Positions 44,003 through 53,299 of a stretch of DNA of 64,000 bases are shown here, in pieces; position 1 is the first letter of the stretch, and every line of letters starts with the position of its first letter. The notes below the pieces were generated by a model. That model was not told the origin of the DNA. It worked only from the letters and a program-made list of their open reading frames with translations, and made no database searches. The stretch comes from JABMMZ01 sp964438995 (GTDB lineage Bacteria; Bacteroidota; Bacteroidia; NS11-12g; UBA955). The position numbers and the translations under genes are program-made. Location: assembly GCA_964438995.1 (NCBI GenBank), contig CAYTMQ010000004.1, positions 124,001 to 188,000 on the forward strand, read 5' to 3'.

Positions 44003-46381
44003 ATGTGGAATGCTATTTCAACGTTTTGTATTAGGAACCGATTTCTCCTTTTAGTTCTCTTAGGGCTTATGACTGTGGTGTTTGGATACTATGCCACCAA
44101 AGTTAAAATGACCTATGACAACGCCAAAATAATCCCTCACGACGATCCCGACCACTTAGATTATCTTAAATTTAAAGAAGTATTTGGGGAAGATGGCAAT
44201 GTATTGGTAATAGGTGTTCAGAATAATCAATTATTTGACCTTAATTTTTTCAATGATTGGTACAAATTAAGTGATGATATTGAAAAAACAGAAGGTGTTG
44301 AAAAAGTCATTTCAATCGGAAAGGTCTACAATCTAATAAGAAATGATTCGTTACATCAATTAGAATTCAAACCTATTATAGATAAACCTGTAGCCAATCA
44401 GACAGAACTAGATTCTATACACGAGGTTATAAATTCACTAAAATTTTACCACGGTATTCTTTACAATCCAGATAGCAATGTGACACTTATTGCTGTTACA
44501 TTGAAAAGAAAAGAATTGGATAGCAAAGCTAGAATTCCACTCGTTAAAGGCATTGAAAGCAAGGCAAGAGCTTTTGGCGATAAATACAAAACAGACATCC
44601 ATATTTCAGGATTGCCTTATGTAAGAACCATTATGAGTTCTAAGGTGGCTGATGAGATTCAAATATTCACGTATTTGTCTATGCTCATTACCATCATTTT
44701 TATTTTTATATTCTTCAGGTTTATCAGTGCGGTAATTCTTTCGCTAATAGTTGTAATAATTGGCGTTATTGCGACCCTTGGTTGCTTGGCCATGTTGGAT
44801 TATAAGATTACTTTATTGACTGGTATATTACCGCCATTAATGGTTATAATTGGCATTCAGAATTGTATATACTTGCTGAATGTTTACCACCAAGAATACA
44901 CCAAACACAAGAATAAGATTAAAGCCATTACCAGATTGATTTCTAAAAATGGATTGCCTTTGTTCTTAACCAATGTTACAACAGCGGTTGGATTTATGGT
45001 ATTCAGTTTTTCAGGATCTGCAATGTTAGATCAGTTTTCAGTAGTATCTGGTATCATCATTATGTTGGTATATGTTGTGTCATTGGTATTCATTCCAATT
45101 GTATATAGCTACTTACCACCTCCTAAACCTCAGCACACCAAACACCTTGAAGGCAAGCGCTTGAATAAGGTAATGGAAATTTGCAACAACCTTGTATACA
45201 ATAGACGTAAACTTATTTATGGCATAACTGCTGTTTTGGTTATTTTGTCTTTATATGGTTCAACCAAGGTACAAAATTTAGGATATGTTGTAGATGATTT
45301 GCCAGCAGATGACCCAGTAAATGTCGATTTAAAATTCTTTGAAAGAACATTGAAAGGTACTTTACCATTTGAGATTGTTATTGACACAAAAGAGAATGGT
45401 GGAGTAAAAGACTATATGACCCTTCAAAAGTTGAACAAACTGGAAAGAGAGTTATATAAATTCCCAGAGTTTTCTAAACCTCTATCAATTGCCGATGTAT
45501 TGAAGTTTGCCAATCAAGGTATGAACGATGGAGATGAGTCTTATTTTAGAGTACCCAATGTTGTTGACATTTCTAATATTGCTGATTACTTACCAAAACA
45601 GGACTATAAGAAAAGCATTGTAAAATCTATGGTTGACAGTTCTTATAGGTTGGCAAGAGTGAGCGTTCAAATGGCAGATATTGGGTCGCAAAAGATGAAA
45701 GACCTTACGGCAAGAGTTCAAAACAAATTGGATTCAATTTTCCCTAAAGAGCAATACAATGTCAAGATTACAGGTACAAGTGCAATCTTCTTAAAGGGCA
45801 ATGATTACTTGATAGACAACTTAATTCAAAGTATGGTGTCAGCACTTATCATCATTTCGGTGATGATGGCATTTTTGTTTTTAAGTTGGAGAATGGTTTT
45901 GATATCATTGGTTCCAAACATCATTCCATTGATAATGACATTTGGAATCATGGGATTCTTTGGCATAAGATTAAAGCCATCAACCATTATCATTTTCAGT
46001 ATTGCTTATGGCATAGTTGTCGATTTTACGATTCACTATTTAGCAAAATATAGGCATTCATTAAAACGTCATAATTGGGATATGAGTAAAGCCATTCCAG
46101 AAAGTTTGATGGAAGCTGGTCCAAGTATCATCTACACTGCCATTGCCTTATTTGGAGGATTTATCATATTTTCAGCATCCAATTTCGGAGGCACCATCGT
46201 ATTAGGTGTCTTAACCTCTGTTGCCCTAATCTTTGGTATGTTTATGAACTTAATCTTATTACCAAGTATTTTATTATCCCTTGAAAAGAGCATCAATGCC
46301 AAAGAAGAACTCGGTGCAACTCTAATCGAAATCGATCCAGAAGATATCGAGGAAGAGGAAGAAGAAAAGGAAAAAGAATAA
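44003..46381 (+). CDS. MMPL-type RND superfamily exporter
   Basis: This 792-residue protein has two halves. Each has a membrane helix, a periplasmic domain and a bundle of five more helices, as in the MMPL/HpnN branch of the RND superfamily. The motif IAYGIVVDFTIHYLAKYRHS in the second half matches the proton-relay region. Such proteins move lipids or hydrophobic molecules. The C-terminal tail is strongly acidic (ten or more Glu/Asp in EEDIEEEEEE-like order). No adaptor or channel gene lies nearby, so it acts alone or with unlinked partners. Confidence 0.87.
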   Translation: MWNAISTFCIRNRFLLLVLLGLMTVVFGYYATKVKMTYDNAKIIPHDDPDHLDYLKFKEVFGEDGNVLVIGVQNNQLFDLNFFNDWYKLSDDIEKTEGVEKVISIGKVYNLIRNDSLHQLEFKPIIDKPVANQTELDSIHEVINSLKFYHGILYNPDSNVTLIAVTLKRKELDSKARIPLVKGIESKARAFGDKYKTDIHISGLPYVRTIMSSKVADEIQIFTYLSMLITIIFIFIFFRFISAVILSLIVVIIGVIATLGCLAMLDYKITLLTGILPPLMVIIGIQNCIYLLNVYHQEYTKHKNKIKAITRLISKNGLPLFLTNVTTAVGFMVFSFSGSAMLDQFSVVSGIIIMLVYVVSLVFIPIVYSYLPPPKPQHTKHLEGKRLNKVMEICNNLVYNRRKLIYGITAVLVILSLYGSTKVQNLGYVVDDLPADDPVNVDLKFFERTLKGTLPFEIVIDTKENGGVKDYMTLQKLNKLERELYKFPEFSKPLSIADVLKFANQGMNDGDESYFRVPNVVDISNIADYLPKQDYKKSIVKSMVDSSYRLARVSVQMADIGSQKMKDLTARVQNKLDSIFPKEQYNVKITGTSAIFLKGNDYLIDNLIQSMVSALIIISVMMAFLFLSWRMVLISLVPNIIPLIMTFGIMGFFGIRLKPSTIIIFSIAYGIVVDFTIHYLAKYRHSLKRHNWDMSKAIPESLMEAGPSIIYTAIALFGGFIIFSASNFGGTIVLGVLTSVALIFGMFMNLILLPSILLSLEKSINAKEELGATLIEIDPEDIEEEEEEKEKE

Positions 46382-46400
46382 GAGACGCTTTTCATTATTG

Positions 46401-46436
46401 GCTTGCTCTGTATCAAGTCGAGTCTTAGAGACTTTG
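46401..46436 (+). repeat. Dispersed intergenic repeat, copy 2
   Basis: GCTTGCTCTGTAT at 46401-46413 is identical to 35597-35609, followed by AGTCTTAGAGACTTTG, similar to the sequence after copy 1. Confidence 0.5.
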
Positions 46437-46522
46437 ATATAGAGTTATTGGTTATTGGTTATTTGAAATTGTAAGCAACAGCGTTGCACTTTCATATAAT
46501 TGCAGAATCAAATTCCCTATAT

Positions 46523-46552
46523 AATTTATAATCGGGTCGGTAGCCTGCAGGC
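46523..46552 (+). repeat. Hairpin repeat, unit 1
   Basis: AATTTATAATCGGGTCGGTAG (46523-46543) leads into the ten-base palindrome GCCTGCAGGC (46543-46552). Twenty of its 21 leading bases match unit 2. Confidence 0.65.
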
Positions 46553-46589
46553 AGCGCCCAGGGTATTCATATTTCCTTATCAAATCTTT

Positions 46590-46626
46590 AATTTATAATC
46601 GGTTCGGTAGACCCCGCCTGAGGCGG
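46590..46626 (+). repeat. Hairpin repeat, unit 2
   Basis: The leading 21 bases (46590-46610) differ from unit 1 at one place. They are followed by the hairpin CCGCC TGA GGCGG (46614-46626). Confidence 0.65.
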
Positions 46627-46701
46627 ACATGCTTCGTCAGCGTCTAGGATTATCGTCTATATATTCTTAAAGCCCAATTTTTAAATATTTTCTCCAATCA
46701 T

Positions 46702-46724
46702 TTCGGTAGCCTCTCTTATAAGGC
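46702..46724 (+). repeat. Hairpin repeat, unit 3 (partial)
   Basis: TTCGGTAG (46702-46709) is followed by a weaker hairpin, GCCT at 46709-46712 with AGGC at 46721-46724. The AT-rich lead of units 1 and 2 is lost. Confidence 0.45.
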
Positions 46725-46788
46725 AGATGGACAAGCTTCTTGAATTAAAAATGCGAACAACCTTCTTAATCAGCTAAAACAACACTAT

Positions 46789-46818
46789 AAAAAAAGGCGC
46801 TTACATAGCGCCTTTTAA
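46789..46818 (-). terminator. Terminator of the amino-acid permease gene
   Basis: AAAAGGCGC (46792-46800) pairs with GCGCCTTTT (46808-46816) around a seven-base loop. A T-run follows on the minus strand. Confidence 0.9.
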
Positions 46819-46834
46819 ATATACTAAGTTGAAG

Positions 46835-48304
46835 TTATTTCAAATGTTCATTACCTGGATGTAATTTGCTATGTGATCTGCTATATGCAAAGTACACAAT
46901 GACACCTAATGTACCCCAAGCTAAAAATGCATACCAAGTACCTATTCTAACTTGAGACATTAAGATAAGGTTAGAAACTATACCTAAAAAAGCAACCACT
47001 GGTAAGTATGGTGTTTTATAAGGACGCTCCAAATTAGGTTCTCTAACCCTTAAAATCCATACTGCCGCACATACCATAGTAAAGGCCAACAAAGTGCCCA
47101 TTGAACACATTTCTGATACTTTATCGATAGGGGTTAATGCACCAACAATGGATACGATTAATCCTACAAGCAATGTACTTCTATATGGCGTCTTAAATGA
47201 AGGGTGCAACTTCCCAAACAATTTATGAGGAAGTAATCCATCTTTTGACATACCAAGGAAAATACGGGTTTGACCTAACATCATCACCATCATTACAGAA
47301 GTCAAACCAGCTACAGCTGCTATAGTAATAAAATAGACCGCCCAAGGGTGCCCAATGTTTGAAAATGCAGAAGCAACTGGAGCTTTGGTATCCAATTGAT
47401 CGTATCTTACCATACCTGTCAAAACCAATGACACCAAGATGTACAAAAATGTACAAATCAACAAAGATGCGACAATTGCAAATGGAACATCCTTTTTAGG
47501 ATTGATGGCCTCACCTGCTTGAGTTGAAACAGCATCAAATCCAATATATGCAAAGAATACAATTGAAGCAGCTGTTCCAATACCATTCCAACCAAAGTGA
47601 CCGATGCCTTTGCTATCTATGAAACGCTCTGGAATAAATGGCATCCAATTATCGGTGTTGATATAGAATGCACCCATTACGATAACAAAGATGACAACTG
47701 CCACTTTTAAAATCACTATTAAATTATTGGTTTTAGCGGCCTCTTTGATACCTCTCACCAAAATAGAAGTTACCAACCAAGTAATTAAAAATGCTGGCAA
47801 ATTGAATGCGAAAGATGGAGCGGGCAAACCCATTTCTGCAGCTTTTTCTGCCGCGGTTATGGGGTCGTTTGTCAACCACAAAGGTATATTAATGCCCATC
47901 ATGTGCATTAGCTTATCGAAATACCCCGACCAGCTAACAGCAACAGTAGTAGCACCCATCATGTATTCTAAAACCAAATTCCAGCCAATGAACCAAGCAA
48001 ACAACTCTCCTACTGTTCCATAAGAATAGGCATAAGCAGAACCTTCTACTGGAAGAATTGATGAAAATTCGGCATAACACAAAGCGGCAAAAGTACAAGC
48101 GATACCAGCAAGCACAAACGAAATAGCTAAAGCTGGTCCAGCGTGATCATGAGCTGCAATACCTGTTAATGTAAAAATACCTCCGCCGATGATGGCACCA
48201 ATTCCCAATGAAGTTAATCCCCACTTAGAAAGTACTCTGTTTAGTTCGCTTTTCTTTGCATCTGCATGAAAAGCTTCAATTGGTTTTCTTCTCCAAACTG
48301 ACAT
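46835..48304 (-). CDS. APC-family amino-acid permease
   Basis: The 489-residue protein has about 12 membrane helices. It shows the APC motifs GIGAIIGGGIFTLTG in the first helix and FFAYIGFDAVSTQAGEAINP in the sixth, as in the CAT-like (cationic amino acid transporter) group. It imports or exchanges amino acids; the substrate is not known. It is a single gene with its own promoter and terminator. Confidence 0.92.
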   Translation of the reverse strand: MSVWRRKPIEAFHADAKKSELNRVLSKWGLTSLGIGAIIGGGIFTLTGIAAHDHAGPALAISFVLAGIACTFAALCYAEFSSILPVEGSAYAYSYGTVGELFAWFIGWNLVLEYMMGATTVAVSWSGYFDKLMHMMGINIPLWLTNDPITAAEKAAEMGLPAPSFAFNLPAFLITWLVTSILVRGIKEAAKTNNLIVILKVAVVIFVIVMGAFYINTDNWMPFIPERFIDSKGIGHFGWNGIGTAASIVFFAYIGFDAVSTQAGEAINPKKDVPFAIVASLLICTFLYILVSLVLTGMVRYDQLDTKAPVASAFSNIGHPWAVYFITIAAVAGLTSVMMVMMLGQTRIFLGMSKDGLLPHKLFGKLHPSFKTPYRSTLLVGLIVSIVGALTPIDKVSEMCSMGTLLAFTMVCAAVWILRVREPNLERPYKTPYLPVVAFLGIVSNLILMSQVRIGTWYAFLAWGTLGVIVYFAYSRSHSKLHPGNEHLK

Positions 48305-48324
48305 TTGTTATTTGATTTATCGTT

Positions 48325-48332
48325 CAAAAATA
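48325..48332 (-). promoter_or_regulatory. TAnnTTTG promoter element of the permease gene
   Basis: The minus strand reads TATTTTTG, ending 20 bases before the ATG at 48304. Confidence 0.5.
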
Positions 48333-48411
48333 TAGAATTTGATTAAAGATGCCTAACGAATATCACATTTACTTTATAAGTTTAAATCACACAAGTGAAT
48401 GGCAATCAATT

Positions 48412-48443
48412 ATAAAAAAAAAGCCCGCATTTTGCGGGCTTAA
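48412..48443 (-). terminator. Terminator of secDF
   Basis: AAGCCCGC (48421-48428) pairs with GCGGGCTT (48434-48441) around a five-base loop, with a long T-run on the minus strand. Confidence 0.92.
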
Positions 48444-48461
48444 TTATGAAGTTAATTTTAA

Positions 48462-51437
48462 TTATTTAATAACCGAAGTATCTTTCTTGAACAAGTCAAG
48501 TACAATTGGAGAAGCGATAAAGATGGTAGAATAAGAACCCATCACAACACCAATTAACAAGGCTAAAGAGAATCCTTTTAATGCCATACCACCGAACAAT
48601 AACAATACCAATACAACAATAAATACTGTTACTGATGTCATAATGGTTCTACTTAAAGTTTGGTTGATAGCAATATTGATTAATTTACCTTTATCATGCT
48701 CACTTCTTAATTCAGTGAAGTTTTCTCTGATCCTGTCGAAGATAACCACCGTATCATTGATTGAGTAACCAATGATGGTTAATATAGCTCCTATAAAGTT
48801 TTGATCTATTTCTAAAGCAAAAGGCACAACACCATCTAAAAGAGCAAAGATTGCGAATACCATTAACACGTCATGTATCAAAGCGATAATCGCACCAACT
48901 GAGAATCCAAAGTTTTTGAAACGAATGAAGATGTAGATAAAGATAGCAATGATAGAGAATATGATAACCCACATTGACTTAGTTCTAATTTCGTTCGCAA
49001 TAGTAGGACCAACTTCAGTACTACTTAAAATGCTCTTTTTTGTTACTTTATATGGTGCTAAAGCTTTAATCACATCATCTTCAATGCTATCAGCACTCAT
49101 GTTAGCTTCATTGATTCTGTATGTAGTAACAATTTTATAACGACCTTCAGTACCAATGGTTTTAACCTCATTGCTACTTCCTGGCAATCCTTTGTCTAAT
49201 GTAGCTTTAATAGCTTCAGCAGTTAAACCTTTATCCAATTGCATTTGGTAACCATAACCACCTTTGAAATCGATACCAGAACTTAATCCACCTCTGCTAA
49301 TCAATACAGAGAAACCAATTACAATGATGCTTAAAGATAACAAGTAATAACGCTTACGTTTAGAGATGAAATCATATTTAGCGTTAATTAACAATTTTTC
49401 AGAGAAGCTATTAGAGAAAGAGATGTCTTTACCTTTGTTCATTCTTCTTTCAATCAATATACGTGTGATAAAGATTGAGGTGAACAATGATGTTAAGATA
49501 CCAATGATTAAAGTGATAGCGAAACCATATACTGGTCCAGCTCCTACGAAGGTCATGATGATTGCAGCAATCAAAGTGGTTAAGTTACCATCAATGATAG
49601 ATGACATAGCCGCAGTATAACCTCTTTGAACAGCAATTTTTAAAATGTTTCCGTTTCTTAATTCTTCTTTGATACGTTCGTAAATCAACACGTTAGCGTC
49701 AACCGCCATACCAATTGTTAACACGATACCAGCGATACCAGGTAAGGTTAAAGCTGCACCCCAAGATGCTAAGAAACCAATTAAGAAGAATAAGTTAGCA
49801 AATACTGCGATAGTAGCATAAATACCACCTCTGCTGTAGTACAACAACATCAACACAAGTACTACTAAGAAACCAACGATCATTGAGTTCATACCCATTC
49901 TGATTGACTCTTGACCTAAAGTTGGTCCGACAACGTCTTCAGCGATAATATTAGCTGGAGCTGGTAATTTACCTGCTTTTAAAACGTTTGCTAAATCTTG
50001 ACCTTCAGCAACTGAGCTAAATCCACCAGAGATAGAAGAGTTACCATTTGGAATTTCTTCGTTAACTCTTGGAGCTGAGAATACTTTATTATCAAGAACA
50101 ATGGCGATAAAATCTTTATTGATAGCTGCTTTCTTGGTTAAGTTTTTCCAGTCTCTAGCAGCAGCTTGAGTCATGTCCATCACAACTTCAATCTGACCAG
50201 AGTTTTGGTTACTTGTAGCCAAAGCGTCAGCTATTAAGTTTTCTTCGCCAGAACCCATTGCAGGTTTTCCGTCGTTAGAATATCTCAATGCATATAAGTA
50301 GTAAATAGGATTGGTTTCAGATTCAGGTTGAGCGCTCCAGCAGAATTTGATGTCTCTTGGCATTGCGTTCAAAACCGCTTCATCTTCCAACATTTTGTTG
50401 ATTTTATTAACTGAACTTCTGTCAGCCATACCTAATACTGCACTTTCAGGAATTTGACCTTTTTGGTCTTGAAGAGGAATTAAACCTGCAAGAGCAAACG
50501 GCATTTGTAAAGAGTCTTTAGAAGCAATGGCTTTATCGAAAGCTTTTCTAGCACTGTCTCTCTTAGTTGAGTCAGTCATAGCCAAAATAGTTTTCAATTT
50601 AGCTGAGTCTTCAGTAGCCAAGCCTTTTCTCAATTTTTGTTTTTGAGCGTAAGCTTTGTTCATACCCAAATACAATCTGTTGTATGCTTCAAACTGATTG
50701 GCTTTGTTGTTTCCGTATACTTCCCAGAATTCCAATCTAGCACTTTGCTCTAATAGAGTTCTGATACGTTTAGGATTATCAACACCAGGCAATTCAACAG
50801 ATATTCTTCCATCTTCCAATTCTTGGATGGTTGGTTGAGATACGTTACCAGCATTCAAACGCGCTTCGATAACTTGTCTTGTATTTTTAGACTTATCGCT
50901 TAACTCAGTTTTCAAGTAAGAAATCACATCGTTTTCAGTAGAACTAGAAGTGATTCTTCTATTGTCTTTATTAACGAACAAAGAGACGATAGAACCGTTA
51001 GGGTCTAATTGTTTGTAGTTTTTTACGAATAAGTCGATGAAATCACCACCGTTCTTTTGATAATCAGCCTGAGCAAGCTCTACTGCCTTTGCTAAATTTG
51101 GATTTTTCGCGTTTGGACCAGCAAGCGTTCTAACCACTTCACCCTTGTTTACTTCCAACACAACGTTCATACCGCCTTGTAGGTCAAGACCTAACTTAAG
51201 CTCGGCATCTTTGCATTCGAAATAATTCTTTTTAGCGATGAAAATGTCTAACAACGGCTTTCTGCCCATTGAGTCGATGTACGTTCTGTATTTCTCAGCA
51301 TCATAAACACCATTCTTAGTAGCATAAGCTTTCGCTTTAGCTTCAAACTTCTTGGTCATCCAAGTAAAAGACAACTGATAAATGCAAGTAAGTACAAGTA
51401 CAACTGCGAAGAAAATTACTAACCCTTTATTTTTCAT
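48462..51437 (-). CDS. secDF: SecDF fusion, protein translocase accessory subunit
   Basis: The 991-residue protein joins SecD (about 1-665) and SecF (about 690-991). SecD shows KLGLDLQGGMNVVLEV, the P1 head domain and TIGMAVDANVLIYERIKEE. SecF shows SGIDFKGGYGYQMQ and YSINDTVVIFDRIREN. There are 12 membrane helices in two sets. SecDF uses proton flow to pull proteins out of the SecYEG channel. Fusion of the two is usual in this phylum. The gene stands alone, with its own promoter and terminator. Confidence 0.97.
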   Translation of the reverse strand: MKNKGLVIFFAVVLVLTCIYQLSFTWMTKKFEAKAKAYATKNGVYDAEKYRTYIDSMGRKPLLDIFIAKKNYFECKDAELKLGLDLQGGMNVVLEVNKGEVVRTLAGPNAKNPNLAKAVELAQADYQKNGGDFIDLFVKNYKQLDPNGSIVSLFVNKDNRRITSSSTENDVISYLKTELSDKSKNTRQVIEARLNAGNVSQPTIQELEDGRISVELPGVDNPKRIRTLLEQSARLEFWEVYGNNKANQFEAYNRLYLGMNKAYAQKQKLRKGLATEDSAKLKTILAMTDSTKRDSARKAFDKAIASKDSLQMPFALAGLIPLQDQKGQIPESAVLGMADRSSVNKINKMLEDEAVLNAMPRDIKFCWSAQPESETNPIYYLYALRYSNDGKPAMGSGEENLIADALATSNQNSGQIEVVMDMTQAAARDWKNLTKKAAINKDFIAIVLDNKVFSAPRVNEEIPNGNSSISGGFSSVAEGQDLANVLKAGKLPAPANIIAEDVVGPTLGQESIRMGMNSMIVGFLVVLVLMLLYYSRGGIYATIAVFANLFFLIGFLASWGAALTLPGIAGIVLTIGMAVDANVLIYERIKEELRNGNILKIAVQRGYTAAMSSIIDGNLTTLIAAIIMTFVGAGPVYGFAITLIIGILTSLFTSIFITRILIERRMNKGKDISFSNSFSEKLLINAKYDFISKRKRYYLLSLSIIVIGFSVLISRGGLSSGIDFKGGYGYQMQLDKGLTAEAIKATLDKGLPGSSNEVKTIGTEGRYKIVTTYRINEANMSADSIEDDVIKALAPYKVTKKSILSSTEVGPTIANEIRTKSMWVIIFSIIAIFIYIFIRFKNFGFSVGAIIALIHDVLMVFAIFALLDGVVPFALEIDQNFIGAILTIIGYSINDTVVIFDRIRENFTELRSEHDKGKLINIAINQTLSRTIMTSVTVFIVVLVLLLFGGMALKGFSLALLIGVVMGSYSTIFIASPIVLDLFKKDTSVIK

Positions 51438-51471
51438 TTTGTTACGTTAATTCAATGAATTTATAAGGGTG

Positions 51472-51479
51472 CAAAAATA
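51472..51479 (-). promoter_or_regulatory. TAnnTTTG promoter element of secDF
   Basis: The minus strand reads TATTTTTG, ending 34 bases before the ATG at 51437. The rest of the 289-base gap to 51726 holds only the next terminator as far as I can see. Confidence 0.5.
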
Positions 51480-51677
51480 ACAATTAAATGCAAAAAACCA
51501 TACGATAAAACCCAATAGTACAAAAGATTTCCACTTTATTACAGCAATTTAAAGATAATTGACAATTTAGTTGATTTAACTTTTGATGTTTTATGACAAT
51601 AATTTGACTTTCAAATTAGGTAACTATCGCAATTCCATTGGGCACAAGCTCATTTAATATATTGCAACATATTAAAT

Positions 51678-51710
51678 AAAAAAGGCCATTCAGTGAGAAT
51701 GGCCTTTTGA
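51678..51710 (-). terminator. Terminator of the exbB-tonB-TPR operon
   Basis: A 12-base perfect stem (51680-51691 with 51697-51708, core GGCCATTC / GAATGGCC) closes a five-base loop, with a T-run on the minus strand. It lies right after the TPR gene. Confidence 0.93.
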
Positions 51711-51726
51711 AATATATTATTAAAAT

Positions 51727-53289
51727 TTATTTAATTTTTGATAATTGGGCTTTTACAGCTTTGTCTTCTGGATCCAATTCTAAAGCTTTTGTGAAATACA
51801 TCTTAGCATTTACATTGTCTTTGTTTTGCAAGGCCATGAAACCTAAGTATGAATATGCATTCACCAATTTGTATCTATATCTTCCCAAATCTGAGCCACC
51901 TAATTCAATGAACTTAGTGTAGTAAGGCGAAGCCAAACCTTTTGGAGCTTTAGGGTCATCTAATTGAACCAAAGAACTTGCTTTCCAGTAGTATCCATCA
52001 GGTGATTTTGGTTGCATACGCAAGAAATCACCGAAACTAGTATCTGAATTCACATAGTCTTTACAGTTGTAATATGAGTTACCGATGTAAAAATAATCCA
52101 ATGATTTAGGTTTGCCAAGTACCAAGCGTTTCTTAAGAACATTCACTGCATCAGCGTAACGTTTGTAATTGAATAATAGTGCACCATATTCGCTATATAC
52201 ATCAGCATTGGTTGAATCTATTTCTAGAGCCTTCTTAAAATAGCTGATAACATTAGCTGTATCATTGTTAGCTGCAGCTATTTTTGCGGCATAGGTATAA
52301 TCCAAACCATTCAAACTAGTAGGATTAGATAATGTCATTACTTTGTTCATGTAATTTCTAGCTTCTGCATTTTTCTTTAACTCATAACTGCTAAAAGCCA
52401 AGAATCTATAGTATTTGTAGTTGGTAGAATCAGATTTTGCAAATTCTGATACTTCATTAAGTACTTTTTGGTGTTCTTTAAGCGAGAAAATGAATGAACA
52501 ATATTTCAATTTGATTTCGGTATCGTTATCATTTGCTGCTATATATTTTTTGAATTCTTCGGTTGATTTAGCGTAGTTTTTGGTTAAATAATATAACTCA
52601 CCTAAATCTTTGTGTATACTGCTGTAATTAGGGTCTGCAGCATTTGCTTTTTCTAAATGCTCTATTGCTAACTCGTAGTTTTTAGCTGCGTACCACAATC
52701 TACCAATTTTAATATTAGCAAGTGCATTGTTAGGATCAACACTTGTAACTGCTTCATAGGTATTCATTGCATCACCGCCTTTATTCAAGTCGTTGAACAT
52801 ATCACCTAAAATTAGAGCATAGTATGTTTTAGAAGGTTCACGTTCTTTAGCATCTTTCACATATTGCATATAAAATTCAATATTGGTAGGTGCTGGTCTA
52901 TAAGCCAATCTACCTGCTTGGAACATGACTTCAGCATCTTTTCTTTTGGTCATAGAAATGGCTTTTTCTATCAACACTTTCGCGGCTTCATCACTACCAC
53001 CATTCATCAAACCCAATCTTGCTTGAGCAATGAAAGATAATGCATTGGTACCTGCACTAGCATACGTGTAGTACATTTTAGCAGAATCATTATCACCTAA
53101 AAACAAATATGCATTGCCCAAATAAAAAGCAGCATCAGAATTTTTGGTGTTGTTGTACACTTGTTTCAATTCTTTTTTAGCCTTGATGTAGTTTTCCTTT
53201 TGTAATTGGTCAATTCCATTTTCAAGGGTTTGAGCTTTAAGGGCTCCGCAAACAAATAATCCGATAGCGATTACAAATAATTTTTTCAT
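51727..53289 (-). CDS. Secreted TPR-repeat protein
   Basis: The 520-residue product has a signal peptide ending GALKAQ near residue 20 and then TPR-like helical repeats throughout. Examples are DAAFYLGNAYLFLGDNDSA, YSSIHKDLGELYYLTKNYA and ADVYSEYGALLFNYKRYA. TPR arrays hold protein partners; here it would sit in the periplasm. It is the last gene of the ExbB/TonB operon, ten bases after the PstS-like gene, so it may hold parts of the TonB machine together. This is inferred from gene order. Confidence 0.87.
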   Translation of the reverse strand: MKKLFVIAIGLFVCGALKAQTLENGIDQLQKENYIKAKKELKQVYNNTKNSDAAFYLGNAYLFLGDNDSAKMYYTYASAGTNALSFIAQARLGLMNGGSDEAAKVLIEKAISMTKRKDAEVMFQAGRLAYRPAPTNIEFYMQYVKDAKEREPSKTYYALILGDMFNDLNKGGDAMNTYEAVTSVDPNNALANIKIGRLWYAAKNYELAIEHLEKANAADPNYSSIHKDLGELYYLTKNYAKSTEEFKKYIAANDNDTEIKLKYCSFIFSLKEHQKVLNEVSEFAKSDSTNYKYYRFLAFSSYELKKNAEARNYMNKVMTLSNPTSLNGLDYTYAAKIAAANNDTANVISYFKKALEIDSTNADVYSEYGALLFNYKRYADAVNVLKKRLVLGKPKSLDYFYIGNSYYNCKDYVNSDTSFGDFLRMQPKSPDGYYWKASSLVQLDDPKAPKGLASPYYTKFIELGGSDLGRYRYKLVNAYSYLGFMALQNKDNVNAKMYFTKALELDPEDKAVKAQLSKIK

Positions 53290-53299
53290 TTCTACGTTC

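Larger units (their letters stand above)
46382..46834. other. Convergent intergenic region with repeats
   Basis: These 453 bases lie between two converging genes. They hold one copy of the dispersed repeat at 46401, three hairpin-bearing repeats (46523-46724) that are richer in G+C than the surrounding DNA, and the terminator at 46789-46818. No open frame looks like a gene. Confidence 0.7.

Noticed and set aside
46523..46724. CRISPR array
   Set aside because: Only two well-matched units and one partial are present, with a lead followed by different hairpins, and no cas genes are near.
48349..48534. Short plus-strand frame of 61 codons between the permease and secDF
   Set aside because: It runs through the secDF terminator and into the secDF coding end, and the peptide has no family features.
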